Of a stretch of DNA of 37,363 nt, positions 25,646-33,820 are shown one piece after another. Source of the DNA: Candidatus Thioglobus sp. REDSEA-S12_B1 (GTDB lineage: Bacteria; Pseudomonadota; Gammaproteobacteria; PS1; Pseudothioglobaceae). A model generated the notes under the pieces. It was not told where the DNA came from. It saw only the letters and a list, made by a program, of their open reading frames with translations, and searched no databases. The stretch lies in the NCBI GenBank assembly GCA_001628405.1, contig LURN01000010.1, positions 1 to 37,363 on the forward strand, in the 5' to 3' direction. Numbering within the stretch: position 1 is the first letter of the stretch; every line of letters begins with the position of its first letter. Both the position numbers and the translations under genes were made by a program.

Positions 25646-28171
25646 TTATGACCTCAAGCATTCATTTGTTGGATCAAAAGGTGACTCATCAATGACGATT
25701 GATTTGTATTTTTCACCCAGTATTTCAATTTCGAGCTCTGTTCCTATAGCAGTGAGATCTTTCCTGACAATGCCTAGCGCTAATGATTTGCCACAACGCC
25801 AACCATAGCCACCTGAAGTTCCCCTTCCTACGACTTTGCCGTCCTTATAAATTGCTTCTGACCCTCTCGCATCAGCATCAGTCACACCCAACACTTCAAG
25901 AGTAACAAAGCCATTTATGGCTCCACGGTCCTGCCAATCTTTAAGAGCCTGTTTACCAATGAAATCAGTTTCTTTATCAAGCCTAACAAATCGATCAAGA
26001 CCAGACTCGTACGCCGAGTACTCAATGGACATCTCTCTCGGTATTAATCGATATGACTTCTCAAGACGCATACTGTCCATCGCGCGAATACCAAAAGGTT
26101 TAATGTCAAACTCTGCTCCGGCCTCCATGACTTGATCAAATATATAGTTTTGCATCTCGATAGGGTGATGTAGTTCCCAACCCAACTCACCAACAAAGTT
26201 AACTCGAAGCGCCTCTGCAGTTGCATAACCTACGTTGATTTTTTTACCGGTTAACCATTTAAAGTTTTCATTAGATAAATCTGTATCAGTTAGCTTTTGA
26301 AGTAGATCGCGAGACCTTGGTCCAGCAATCACTAGAACACCAGTTTGCGTTGTGACTCTCTGGATACTCACACTGCCATCATGAGGAGCAAGCTTAAATA
26401 GATAGTCATGGTCATGCGTTTCAAACGCGCCAGCAGAGACCAGATAATAGCTTTGAGGGCCCGTCTTATAAACAGTAAATTCGGCTCTAACTCCGCCATT
26501 CAGTGAAAGCATATGAACAAGACTAATTCTTCCAATAGTCTGAGGCATCTTGTTGGCAAAAATAGACTCTAGCCAATCCTCTGCCCCTGGGCCTTTCACA
26601 ATACATTTAGCAAAAGCCGACATATCCAGAATCCCAACTTTTTCATTGACATGCTTACACTCGTTGCCAACATGATCAAAGTAGTTTGAACGTCTGAACG
26701 AGTTCTTCTCAACAATACGGCCATCTTCGAGTGCTTTTGAATGGTTTTTATTTAAGAAGACTTTTTCAGGATCCTCTTGGTTTAATTCTTCTGCACTCAA
26801 AGAGTAATCCAGAGTTGGCATGAACCAATTTGGACGCTCCCAGCCATAGACTGAACCAAATACCGCACCCAAAGCCTTCATTCGGTCATAGCATGGCGCA
26901 GTTTTAAGTGGTCTGGCAGCGCTCCTCTCTTCGTCAGGGTAGTGCGTCGTAAAAACGTTTGCATAGGCTTCTTCATTTTTCTCTCTGAGATAGCCTCTCG
27001 TCGCATAGGGTCCAAAACGGCGTGGATCAACCCCCATCATGTCTACTGTTGGCTCTCCGTCAACAATCCATTCTGCTAACTGCCAACCAGCTCCTCCAGC
27101 CGCAGTGATCCCAAAACTGTGTCCCTCGTTAAGCCAGAAATTCTTTAGGTTAGGCGCTGGACCAACGATAGGGTTCCCATCCGGCGTATATGCAATAGCG
27201 CCATTATAAATATCTTTAATTCCTACTTCACCAAAGGCAGGAACACGACTAATGCAGCGATCAATATGCGGCATAATACGGTCCAATTCACCATTGAATA
27301 ACTCGTATTGGCAGTCTTTGCTTGGGCCATCAACATAGCAAGCTGGAGCTCCCTGTTCATATATACCAAGAATCATCCCCCCGGCCTCTTCTCGCAAATA
27401 ATAGGCTGAATCAGATTCACGAAGAACCGCCATCTCTGGCAATCCTTTCTTCTTTCTCTCCATGATTTCTGGATGCTGCTCTGTAACCAGAAATTGATGT
27501 TCAACCGGTATAACGGGGACATCAAGACCCACCATTTCGCCTGTTTTTCGGGCAAAACTTCCAGTGCAAGATACGACATGTTGGCACGAAATATCACCTT
27601 TATCTGTTGAGACAACCCAGCTCAAATCTTTTTGCTGCTTTATCCCTTCAACAAGAGTATGTTCGTATATCTCTGCCCCTCTATTTCTAGCTCCCTTGCA
27701 AAGCGCTTGTGTTAAGTCTGCTGGCTGAATATAGCCATCGTCAGGATGCTGTATAGCGCCAACTAAACCCTCAGTATTGCATAGTGGCCAAAGCTCTTTC
27801 ACCTCATCAGGCGTTAAAAATTTAACATTGACGCCAACAGTTCTGCCAACACCTGAGTAATACTTATACTCATCCATTCTGTCTTGACAGTTAGCTAAGC
27901 GGATATTAGAAACCACACTAAAACCTACATTCATGCCAGTCTCTTTCTCTAGCTCATGGTAAAAATTAACCGAGTATTGGTGAAGTTTTCCAACTGAATA
28001 ACTCATATTGAACAAAGGGAGCAACCCGGCAGCATGCCAAGTAGAGCCAGATGTTAGGTCTTTGCGCTCAACCAAGACGACATCAGTCCAACCTTTTTTT
28101 GCTAAGTGATAGAGTGTTCCAGCACCTACTACACCCCCACCAATCACAACTACTTGCGCTTTATTTTTCAT
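25646..28171 (-). CDS. Dimethylglycine/sarcosine dehydrogenase-type flavoprotein
   Basis: An 841-residue two-part enzyme. The N-terminal half (1-about 430) is a DAO-type FAD oxidase, with GGGVVGAGTLYHL and GSTWHAAG, where H46 matches the histidine that carries covalent FAD in dimethylglycine dehydrogenase. The C-terminal half (about 470-840) is a GcvT-like folate domain, with VGELGWELH and LEKSYRLI. Such enzymes demethylate an N-methyl amine and pass the one-carbon unit to tetrahydrofolate. Overall similarity to mammalian DMGDH is strong, but sarcosine or a related substrate is possible. A GGAG ribosome site precedes the ATG. First gene of the M20/DDAH operon. Confidence 0.88.
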   Translation of the reverse strand: MKNKAQVVVIGGGVVGAGTLYHLAKKGWTDVVLVERKDLTSGSTWHAAGLLPLFNMSYSVGKLHQYSVNFYHELEKETGMNVGFSVVSNIRLANCQDRMDEYKYYSGVGRTVGVNVKFLTPDEVKELWPLCNTEGLVGAIQHPDDGYIQPADLTQALCKGARNRGAEIYEHTLVEGIKQQKDLSWVVSTDKGDISCQHVVSCTGSFARKTGEMVGLDVPVIPVEHQFLVTEQHPEIMERKKKGLPEMAVLRESDSAYYLREEAGGMILGIYEQGAPACYVDGPSKDCQYELFNGELDRIMPHIDRCISRVPAFGEVGIKDIYNGAIAYTPDGNPIVGPAPNLKNFWLNEGHSFGITAAGGAGWQLAEWIVDGEPTVDMMGVDPRRFGPYATRGYLREKNEEAYANVFTTHYPDEERSAARPLKTAPCYDRMKALGAVFGSVYGWERPNWFMPTLDYSLSAEELNQEDPEKVFLNKNHSKALEDGRIVEKNSFRRSNYFDHVGNECKHVNEKVGILDMSAFAKCIVKGPGAEDWLESIFANKMPQTIGRISLVHMLSLNGGVRAEFTVYKTGPQSYYLVSAGAFETHDHDYLFKLAPHDGSVSIQRVTTQTGVLVIAGPRSRDLLQKLTDTDLSNENFKWLTGKKINVGYATAEALRVNFVGELGWELHHPIEMQNYIFDQVMEAGAEFDIKPFGIRAMDSMRLEKSYRLIPREMSIEYSAYESGLDRFVRLDKETDFIGKQALKDWQDRGAINGFVTLEVLGVTDADARGSEAIYKDGKVVGRGTSGGYGWRCGKSLALGIVRKDLTAIGTELEIEILGEKYKSIVIDESPFDPTNECLRS

Positions 28172-28208
28172 TACTTCTCCAAAAGAAAGTCAAACTTAAA
28201 AAACGTGA

Positions 28209-28214
28209 ATTATA
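28209..28214 (-). promoter_or_regulatory. Possible -10 box for the DMGDH operon
   Basis: A perfect TATAAT on the minus strand lies about 37 bases before the flavoprotein ATG. No good -35 is seen. The divergent gap (135 bp) also holds TGgTAGAAT at 28249-28257 on the plus strand, a possible extended -10 for the small gene at 28307. Confidence 0.35.
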
Positions 28215-28306
28215 TACCTAAATTATAGCAACTGCATTAATAACTTAATGGTAGAATTTTCCGAAATTTATTTGGATTATGATTAAGTATTTTTTTGGAG
28301 AATTGA

Positions 28307-28606
28307 ATGAAGCTGACTGTAATAAAATGGCGTGATATACCAACACAAGTAATGATTAAAAAAAGCAGAAGAGAGGTTGAAAAAGTTCAGCTTGACAATC
28401 GTTTTATGGAGGCGGTTGACTCTGCCGCCACAGTTGGAGAGTCAACAGATGCAGACGCCTACCTTACGGATTGGCATAATGAAGTTACGGAAATTGAGGA
28501 TGGCGACCTTAAAGGACCTGTTGAACAAAAGGCAGCGGAGCTTGAGGCTGAATTTACCGATGAAATACTTCTGAGCTATGTCAATAATTCTGGCTATAAA
28601 CCTTGA
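28307..28606 (+). CDS. Small 'virulence factor' domain protein, function unknown
   Basis: A 99-residue acidic protein that resembles the small family labelled 'virulence factor' (PF13769 from memory). Key stretches are VIKWRDIPTQVMI at the start, then DAYLTDWH and a Glu-rich C-terminal half. The name is misleading: relatives are found in non-pathogens, often near folate and one-carbon genes such as methylene-THF reductase or GcvT-like proteins. A GGAG ribosome site lies 7 bases upstream. It is divergent from the DMGDH-type gene, consistent with a role linked to methyl-group catabolism, but this is inference. Confidence 0.65.
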   Translation: MKLTVIKWRDIPTQVMIKKSRREVEKVQLDNRFMEAVDSAATVGESTDADAYLTDWHNEVTEIEDGDLKGPVEQKAAELEAEFTDEILLSYVNNSGYKP

Positions 28607-28607
28607 C

Positions 28608-29640
28608 TTAGGCTGTATATTTTCCGTGTAAAAATTTCAGAGTTTCTCTAACTTTTGGCTCTTTTAGAAGGTATCTAATAATGGTATCTGGTGAATCTAA
28701 TAATTCAGCATAGTCCAGCTCAGCAGGTTTTTTTGAGACCTTATTATTGAAAACAACAGAAATAGTTGCCCAGTGTCTACTGAGCTTGTAAAAGCCAAGC
28801 TTCTCTTCGAGCTGTGCCAACTTATCACTCAAATAGACATCATCATTCAGTAGCAGTCTTTTTGAATCAATATTAACTACGCCATTAACGTGACTTGCAG
28901 CTTTGTGCTCGAGAGCAAACTCAATCAAGACCATGCTTTCACGATGAGCAATCGCAACTACTTCCTCTTTTTTGGAGTCATCATGGTGTATCAGTGTTCC
29001 TTCAGTCTCATTAAAGTTATTCTTTGCAATAATAGGTGTTTTTGTTTTTAACGAGGCTTTGATTGCTCTTGGGTGGATCACCCTGGATCCTTCATCGGCC
29101 ATAGCAAGCATCTGATCGACACTGATAGATTCTAAGTATTTTGAACCATCAACCTGTCTTGGATCACAGTTCGCAATACCATCAACGTCAGAGAAAATTT
29201 CCACCTTTTCAGCACCCAAAGCAGACGCAAGAGCAACAGCAGAGGTGTCACTACCTCCCCTTCCAAGAGTTCGAATATCTCCCTTATCATTCACACCCTG
29301 AAAGCCAGCAACTACTGCAATAAATCCATTATCAAGCGCTTCAACAATTCGCGATGGATTGATCTCTAAAATTTCAGCGTTTCCAGCATTGTCATCAGTC
29401 AGAATTCCAGACTGCCTTCCATTAAAAGACTCTGCTGGCATTCCGTTATGACTTAATAGGTGTGAAAAGTAAGCAGAACTGAGCGTCTCTCCAACGCTCA
29501 TTACGAGATCTAACTCCCTTGGATTAATGTTGTGTCCAACATCTCTTAGAAGAGCTACTAATGTATCCGTAGCATATGGCTCCCCTTTTCTGACTCGTGC
29601 CGCCAAATTTCATAACTATCGGTGCCAAATTCTTCGCCAT
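28608..29640 (-). pseudogene. Aspartokinase (DapG/LysC-like), N-terminal deletion and frameshift
   Basis: The N-terminal fragment begins at the ATG at 29640 with MAKNLAPIVMKFGGTS, carrying the kinase KFGGTS motif, but this frame meets a stop at 29524. The rest of the enzyme continues in another frame, entered only through a TTG inside the KFGGTS codons (29606): RKGEPYATDTLVALL, then SVGETLSS, GRGGSDTSA, SDVDGIANCDPRQ and VIHPRA. In Bacillus DapG, KFGGTSV and RKGEPY are about 32 residues apart; here they abut out of frame. The C-terminal about 115 residues replace or diverge from the usual two ACT domains. The product would lack the kinase's first nucleotide-binding strand and lysine and is unlikely to be active. 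Confidence 0.8.
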
Positions 29641-29734
29641 TAAATTGTTAAAAAATGCGCCATTATAGTCTTTTCAGGACTACATAGCAAATTTGAATTA
29701 GCAAGAAGTTGTTGAATTTTTTGAAAGTTCAATA

Positions 29735-30322
29735 TTAAATATTGAATGTTTGTTTAATTCCGTCAAGAATAAAATCAACAGAAACCATTATCAAAAATAT
29801 ACCCATTAATCTTTCAATGGCAGTTAAAGCTCTATTCCCAAGTTTGCTTCCTAATGATTCTGATGAAATTAAAATAATGCCTGAAATTAAACTTGCCACA
29901 AATACCGCAAAGGTCCACTCTATCCACCTGCTAGGCTCTTGAGCCATCAATAAAATCACTGCTGCAATTGCAGACGGTCCAGCAAGCATTGGAACAGCAA
30001 GAGGAACAATTAGTGGTTCAGATTCTTGATTATGGCTAAACATCGGCTTTGTTCCTGGAAAAATCATTCTTATTGCAATAATGAATAGTATGATTCCTCC
30101 TGCAATTCCAAGTGAAGATTGCTCTATCTGAAGAAGCTGGAGCAAATACCTTCCGATAAACATGAAAAATAACAAAATCGCGAAGGCAATTATTAATTCC
30201 CTGATAATTATTTTTTTTCGTCTCTCTAATGGAATATTTTTAAGAATGCTTAAAAATACAGGTACATTCCCTATCGGATCCATAATAATTATGAGCAAAA
30301 AAATTGCAGCCAATAAAGTCAC
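29735..30322 (-). CDS. yhgN: MarC/YhgN family membrane protein
   Basis: A 195-residue integral membrane protein with about six hydrophobic segments. It aligns with E. coli YhgN throughout: IIIMDPIGNVPVF near the N-terminus, RELIIA, IPLAVPMLAGPSA-like VPLAVPMLAGPSA, and a final IERLMGIFLIMVS. Its role is not established; the MarC name does not prove drug resistance. It starts with GTG at 30322, with an AGGAG ribosome site six bases upstream. It is divergent from the 6S RNA and follows no co-oriented gene closely. Confidence 0.9.
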   Translation of the reverse strand: MTLLAAIFLLIIIMDPIGNVPVFLSILKNIPLERRKKIIIRELIIAFAILLFFMFIGRYLLQLLQIEQSSLGIAGGIILFIIAIRMIFPGTKPMFSHNQESEPLIVPLAVPMLAGPSAIAAVILLMAQEPSRWIEWTFAVFVASLISGIILISSESLGSKLGNRALTAIERLMGIFLIMVSVDFILDGIKQTFNI

Positions 30323-30448
30323 TTAAGTCTCCTGATTAAAAAAATTGAGGAATGGATTTTATATTAATAGGTTTTCAAAAAAATACTATTTATCAATATA
30401 TATATTAGTAGATAGCTCGGTTTATTTCTGAGAAAAGAAGAAATTGCA

Positions 30449-30477
30449 TTGCAAATAAATCTTCGAAAGGCGATAAT
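30449..30477 (+). promoter_or_regulatory. 6S RNA promoter
   Basis: TTGCAA (30449-30454) and GATAAT (30472-30477) are 17 bases apart, close to the sigma70 consensus. Transcription should start near 30484, which is where the closing stem of the 6S RNA begins. Confidence 0.65.
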
Positions 30478-30483
30478 TACTTT

Positions 30484-30663
30484 ATCTGTTGTGTTCGTGC
30501 TTGATTTATTTCCCTGAGCCGATTAACTATAGAAAAGGAGATGAGATTGGTTGCTATTGTGTAAGCCTGCCTAGTAGTGGGAAACCTAAGGTAAACATCG
30601 AACTTCCGCCTTGAACCAGAATGGTTCAGGACCATGTCAACACGGCACAACGGACCCTTCATC
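30484..30663 (+). ncRNA. ssrS: 6S RNA
   Basis: About 180 bases, the normal size. It contains two stretches typical of gammaproteobacterial 6S RNA: CCCTGAGCCGAT in the 5' half, and CGCCTTGAACC followed by GGTTCAGG in the 3' half. The ends pair: TCTGTTGTG (30485-30493) with CACAACGGA (30646-30654), and CGTG continues with CACG. It binds the sigma70 holoenzyme as a promoter mimic in stationary phase. It lies about 70 bases before the 5-formyl-THF cyclo-ligase gene, the conserved ssrS-ygfA arrangement. The rest of the 410-base gap to 30323 holds only the divergent upstream regions. Confidence 0.88.
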
Positions 30664-30733
30664 TCTTGTGTATTTACTCATTCTTTCAATTTTTCTACTG
30701 CTAAAATTAGTACAAATTCCAAAACATTGATCC

Positions 30734-31288
30734 ATGAAAGAGCTTCGCAAAGAACTAAGGGAAATCAGACGGTCGATTGGCCAACCATTAAGAAAAAGAA
30801 GTGGCAAAAATCTTCTTCATCAATGCCAAAAAAATGCAATCTTTAGAAACGCTAAGCATGTTGCCATATTTATTCCAAATGATGGTGAAATTGAAACTAG
30901 GGCCATCATAAATTTTTTAGTTCATCAAGGTTATTTTGTTTACTTGCCAATTCTTGTCGGTGAAAAGTTAAAGTTTGCAAAGCTAGGTAAACTTTTTAGA
31001 AAGAATAGGTTTGGTATTGAAGAGCCGATCTTTACCCCTCTTTTAGGTGCGCATAGAATGGATATTATTCTTATGCCTCTTGTTGGATTTGATAAAAATA
31101 AAAATCGTTTAGGAATGGGCGGTGGTTTTTATGATAAAACTCTGAGTTTCCACACAAAATTAAAGGAGTTCAGGATTCCTAAGTTATACGGACTGGCGTT
31201 TGATGCTCAAGAGGTAGACAAACTTCAATCAGAGCCTTGGGACGTTCCAGTTGATGGAATAGTGACTCCAAGTCGTTTTATTGACTAG
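30734..31288 (+). CDS. fau: 5-formyltetrahydrofolate cyclo-ligase
   Basis: A 184-residue enzyme that converts 5-formyl-THF to 5,10-methenyl-THF using ATP. The N-terminal MKELRKELREIRRSI is a typical basic helix, and MPLVGFDKNKNRLGMGGGFYDKTL carries the conserved GGGFYD loop. Size matches E. coli YgfA. It follows the 6S RNA as in E. coli, and could be read through from the 6S promoter. It converges on the ubiquinone hydroxylase gene with no gap. Confidence 0.94.
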   Translation: MKELRKELREIRRSIGQPLRKRSGKNLLHQCQKNAIFRNAKHVAIFIPNDGEIETRAIINFLVHQGYFVYLPILVGEKLKFAKLGKLFRKNRFGIEEPIFTPLLGAHRMDIILMPLVGFDKNKNRLGMGGGFYDKTLSFHTKLKEFRIPKLYGLAFDAQEVDKLQSEPWDVPVDGIVTPSRFID

Positions 31289-32458
31289 CTATCTTTTCTT
31301 AGTATTCCCGAGAGCTTGTCTTTGAAAAAAAGCTTTGAGCGTTGGGGTTTGGTCAATTAAATTCATTCCATAACCCCTAAGCCATCTGAATGGTTCATTA
31401 TTTTCTTTATAGATCCAATCAAGGCCAGTCATCGTATTCGACATGACTTCGTTATCAAGCCTTCTGGCTCTTGCATACTTTCTAAGAACAAGAAAGTCAC
31501 CTAAAGCCTTATGCTCTTGACTCATTATTTGGCTACTAAGCTCTATGACATCAGCAAAACCTAAGTTGACACCCTGGCCTGCTAATGGATGAATGTTATG
31601 GGCTGCGTCACCAATCAGAGCAAGGCCTTCAAGGACATACTCTCTTGCACTCCTTGCAATGAGAGGGAAATATTTTCTTGAACTCTCAAGCTCCAGCGAT
31701 CCAAACTGATACTCTGAAGCATCTGACAACAGCTTATTAAACCCTTGATCATCTGTACTTTCAAGTTGATTAGCTAATGCATCCTGGCAAGACCAAACAA
31801 TGGACGCCTGATTTTCAGATAAAGGCAAGAAAGCTAGAATGCTATCAGACAAGAATCTTTGCCAGGTGGTTTGCCTGAGTGGCTTTTCAGTAGAAACATT
31901 TGCAATGATTGCCCTCTGCTGATAGTCGTGCTCTTTAACCTCTATATTAACCAAACTTCTAACTTTAGATTGTGGGCCATCTGCACCAACCAAAAGCTTA
32001 CAAGATAAAGTTTGGCCATTATCAAGTTTTGCATTGTAACCAAATTCAGATTTAGTGAGCTCTTCCAAACTAGCCTGAATCATATTGACCTTAGAAAAAT
32101 CAATAGCTTTAAAAAGTGCAGATTGAATCAAGTCGTTCTCAACAATAAAGCCTAAATAGTCTATATCTTCATCTTTTGCATGAAAGTTGAGGCGTCCATG
32201 AGAATTTTGATCCCAAACTTTGGTGGCAACAAAACCATTTTTTCTCTGTATTAGATCCCATACATTAATCGAACTTAAAAAGTCCTTTGAAGCAGGCGTT
32301 ATGGCGCTCACCCTAGTATGAAAGGTTTTACTAATTGAGGGTTCACAATCATTGGGGTCAACGATTGCAATACTGAGATCCGTCTTTTTAGAGAGTTCAA
32401 TGGCCAGCGAGAGGCCAATCATGCCTCCACCTATAATGACAACATCATGGCTAACGAT
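31289..32458 (-). CDS. FAD-dependent ubiquinone-type hydroxylase (UbiH/UbiF/VisC family)
   Basis: A flavoprotein monooxygenase of the ubiquinone-hydroxylase family. FAD motifs are DVVIIGGGMIGLSLA, VGADGPQSKVR, and GDAAHNIHPLAGQGVNLGF, the last closest to UbiI/VisC. The GGG motif lies upstream of the first usual start (ATG at 32422). Reading back, the frame has no ATG, GTG or TTG before the pmbA stop. An ATC at 32458 overlapping the pmbA TAA (TAATC) is the only sensible start, giving 389 residues. A purine-rich GGGGAAGGG precedes it. Function is probably quinone-ring hydroxylation; which position is not clear. Confidence 0.82.
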   Translation of the reverse strand: MVSHDVVIIGGGMIGLSLAIELSKKTDLSIAIVDPNDCEPSISKTFHTRVSAITPASKDFLSSINVWDLIQRKNGFVATKVWDQNSHGRLNFHAKDEDIDYLGFIVENDLIQSALFKAIDFSKVNMIQASLEELTKSEFGYNAKLDNGQTLSCKLLVGADGPQSKVRSLVNIEVKEHDYQQRAIIANVSTEKPLRQTTWQRFLSDSILAFLPLSENQASIVWSCQDALANQLESTDDQGFNKLLSDASEYQFGSLELESSRKYFPLIARSAREYVLEGLALIGDAAHNIHPLAGQGVNLGFADVIELSSQIMSQEHKALGDFLVLRKYARARRLDNEVMSNTMTGLDWIYKENNEPFRWLRGYGMNLIDQTPTLKAFFQRQALGNTKKR

Positions 32459-33774
32459 TACCCTTCCCCAGCGATTGTCATTTCATTGATTAAGGTTGAG
32501 CCAACCTTAACGTTACTTCTAGAATCAATATCATGGCCAACATAAACTATATTTTTTAACATGGTCTTTAAGTTGCCAGCAATAGTGATGCCTGATACGG
32601 GAAATTGAATTATACCGTTCTCTACCCAAAAGCCACTTGCTCCTCTGGAATAATCACCGGTTGTTGCATTGACACCGTGACCCATTAAATCGGTAACAAT
32701 TAAGCCTTTTGTCATGTCCTTAGTTAATTCTTCGAGCCCACCATCAAAATTTGACTGGACATGGCAATTACTTACCCCGCCAGCGTTTGCAGTAGTCTCT
32801 AATCCAAGCTGATTAGCAGAGTATTGACCCATCAGATAAGTCACAACTCTGCCATCCTTAACAAAAAACTGTTTGTTTTTTAAAACGCCATCAAGATCAA
32901 AGGCTCTGGAGCCAAGCGTTTTTAGTTGGAGTGGATCTTCATAAATACTGATTGATTCAGTAAGGACAGATTTATCTAATGAACCTAAAAGAAAAGAGGT
33001 TTTTTTAAATTGTCTTGAACCACTGAGTGCACCCAAAAGCTGAGAAAACAGACCTGAAGCTTGTCTTGGTATAAATAATACAGGGCATTTCTGCGACATT
33101 AAATGCTGAGAGCCCAATTTTTTTTGTGCGAAGCTAGCTGCCTTTTGGCCGACTTTTGATGGACTCATTAAGTCACTCGAGTCAAGCGCAATGGAGTATT
33201 CATAGGCAGTCTGCATTTCAGATTCTCTTTTTGCAATTAAAGAGCAGTGTAGGGAGTGTCTAGTATTTTTAATTTTGGCAACCAATCCATTTGAATTAGC
33301 ATAATAAGTTTCACCTTCATAACTCGATAATTCGGCGCCATCAGAATTATCTATTTCGTCCTGCTCTAGTGCTACTTGCTCACACTCTTTAGCGATGTCA
33401 ATACTCTGTTTTGCGTCCAGGTTCCATGGATGGTAAAGATCTAGATCAGGAGCATCCCAAGCCATTCTCTCTTTTGGTGCAAGTCCGTTAAATGGGTCTT
33501 CCTGAGTGTACTTGGCGATCATGCAAGCAGAATCTATTGCCTTTTTTAGACTCTCTTTACTCAAATCAACACTCGTTGCTTGGCCTTTATTTTTTCCGAA
33601 ATAGACGCTAACATCGAAACTGGCATCTAGGTGATACTGTAACGTTTCAACTTTGGATAATCTCACTGCAGTAGAAACGCCGGAACTCTTTCCAACAGAA
33701 AATTCAAAGTCGGTAGCTTTGTTTTTCTTAATTAAGTCGATGACCTGTTGTGTTGTTTGTTCTAAGGGATTCAT
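32458..33774 (-). CDS. pmbA: Metalloprotease PmbA/TldE
   Basis: A 438-residue TldD/PmbA-family protein, which with TldD forms a heterodimeric protease for peptide maturation (microcin B17, CcdA). The family end is clear: DLMGHGVNATTGDYSRGASGFWVENG, then ITIAGNLKTML. The catalytic HExxxH-type motif belongs to TldD, so PmbA lacks it as expected. TldD is not in the window. The ATG has no ribosome site, and a strong promoter sits so close (33783-33812) that the transcript may be nearly leaderless. Confidence 0.94.
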   Translation of the reverse strand: MNPLEQTTQQVIDLIKKNKATDFEFSVGKSSGVSTAVRLSKVETLQYHLDASFDVSVYFGKNKGQATSVDLSKESLKKAIDSACMIAKYTQEDPFNGLAPKERMAWDAPDLDLYHPWNLDAKQSIDIAKECEQVALEQDEIDNSDGAELSSYEGETYYANSNGLVAKIKNTRHSLHCSLIAKRESEMQTAYEYSIALDSSDLMSPSKVGQKAASFAQKKLGSQHLMSQKCPVLFIPRQASGLFSQLLGALSGSRQFKKTSFLLGSLDKSVLTESISIYEDPLQLKTLGSRAFDLDGVLKNKQFFVKDGRVVTYLMGQYSANQLGLETTANAGGVSNCHVQSNFDGGLEELTKDMTKGLIVTDLMGHGVNATTGDYSRGASGFWVENGIIQFPVSGITIAGNLKTMLKNIVYVGHDIDSRSNVKVGSTLINEMTIAGEG

Positions 33775-33782
33775 ACTGAAGA

Positions 33783-33812
33783 ATTATACTAATTGGTTAA
33801 TAATAGGTTCAA
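33783..33812 (-). promoter_or_regulatory. Predicted sigma70 promoter for pmbA
   Basis: On the minus strand TTGAAC (33807-33812) and a perfect TATAAT (33783-33788) are 18 bases apart. The expected transcript start is at about 33776, only one or two bases before the pmbA ATG. The -35 lies in the 46-base gap after the corC stop. Confidence 0.5.
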
Positions 33813-33820
33813 TAAATGCT

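Noticed and set aside
28377..28574. Overlapping frame within the small gene at 28307
   Set aside because: The 99-residue frame has the GGAG site and family features; this one has neither.
28608..29606. Intact 332-residue aspartokinase starting at TTG 29606
   Set aside because: The TTG lies inside the codons for KFGGT in the other frame, has no ribosome site, and the product would lack the conserved N-terminal kinase strand. I treat it as part of a broken gene.
30477..30846. Short open frames (30477-30662 minus; 30634-30846 plus) around the 6S RNA
   Set aside because: They overlap the 6S RNA or the cyclo-ligase gene in another frame and show no family resemblance.
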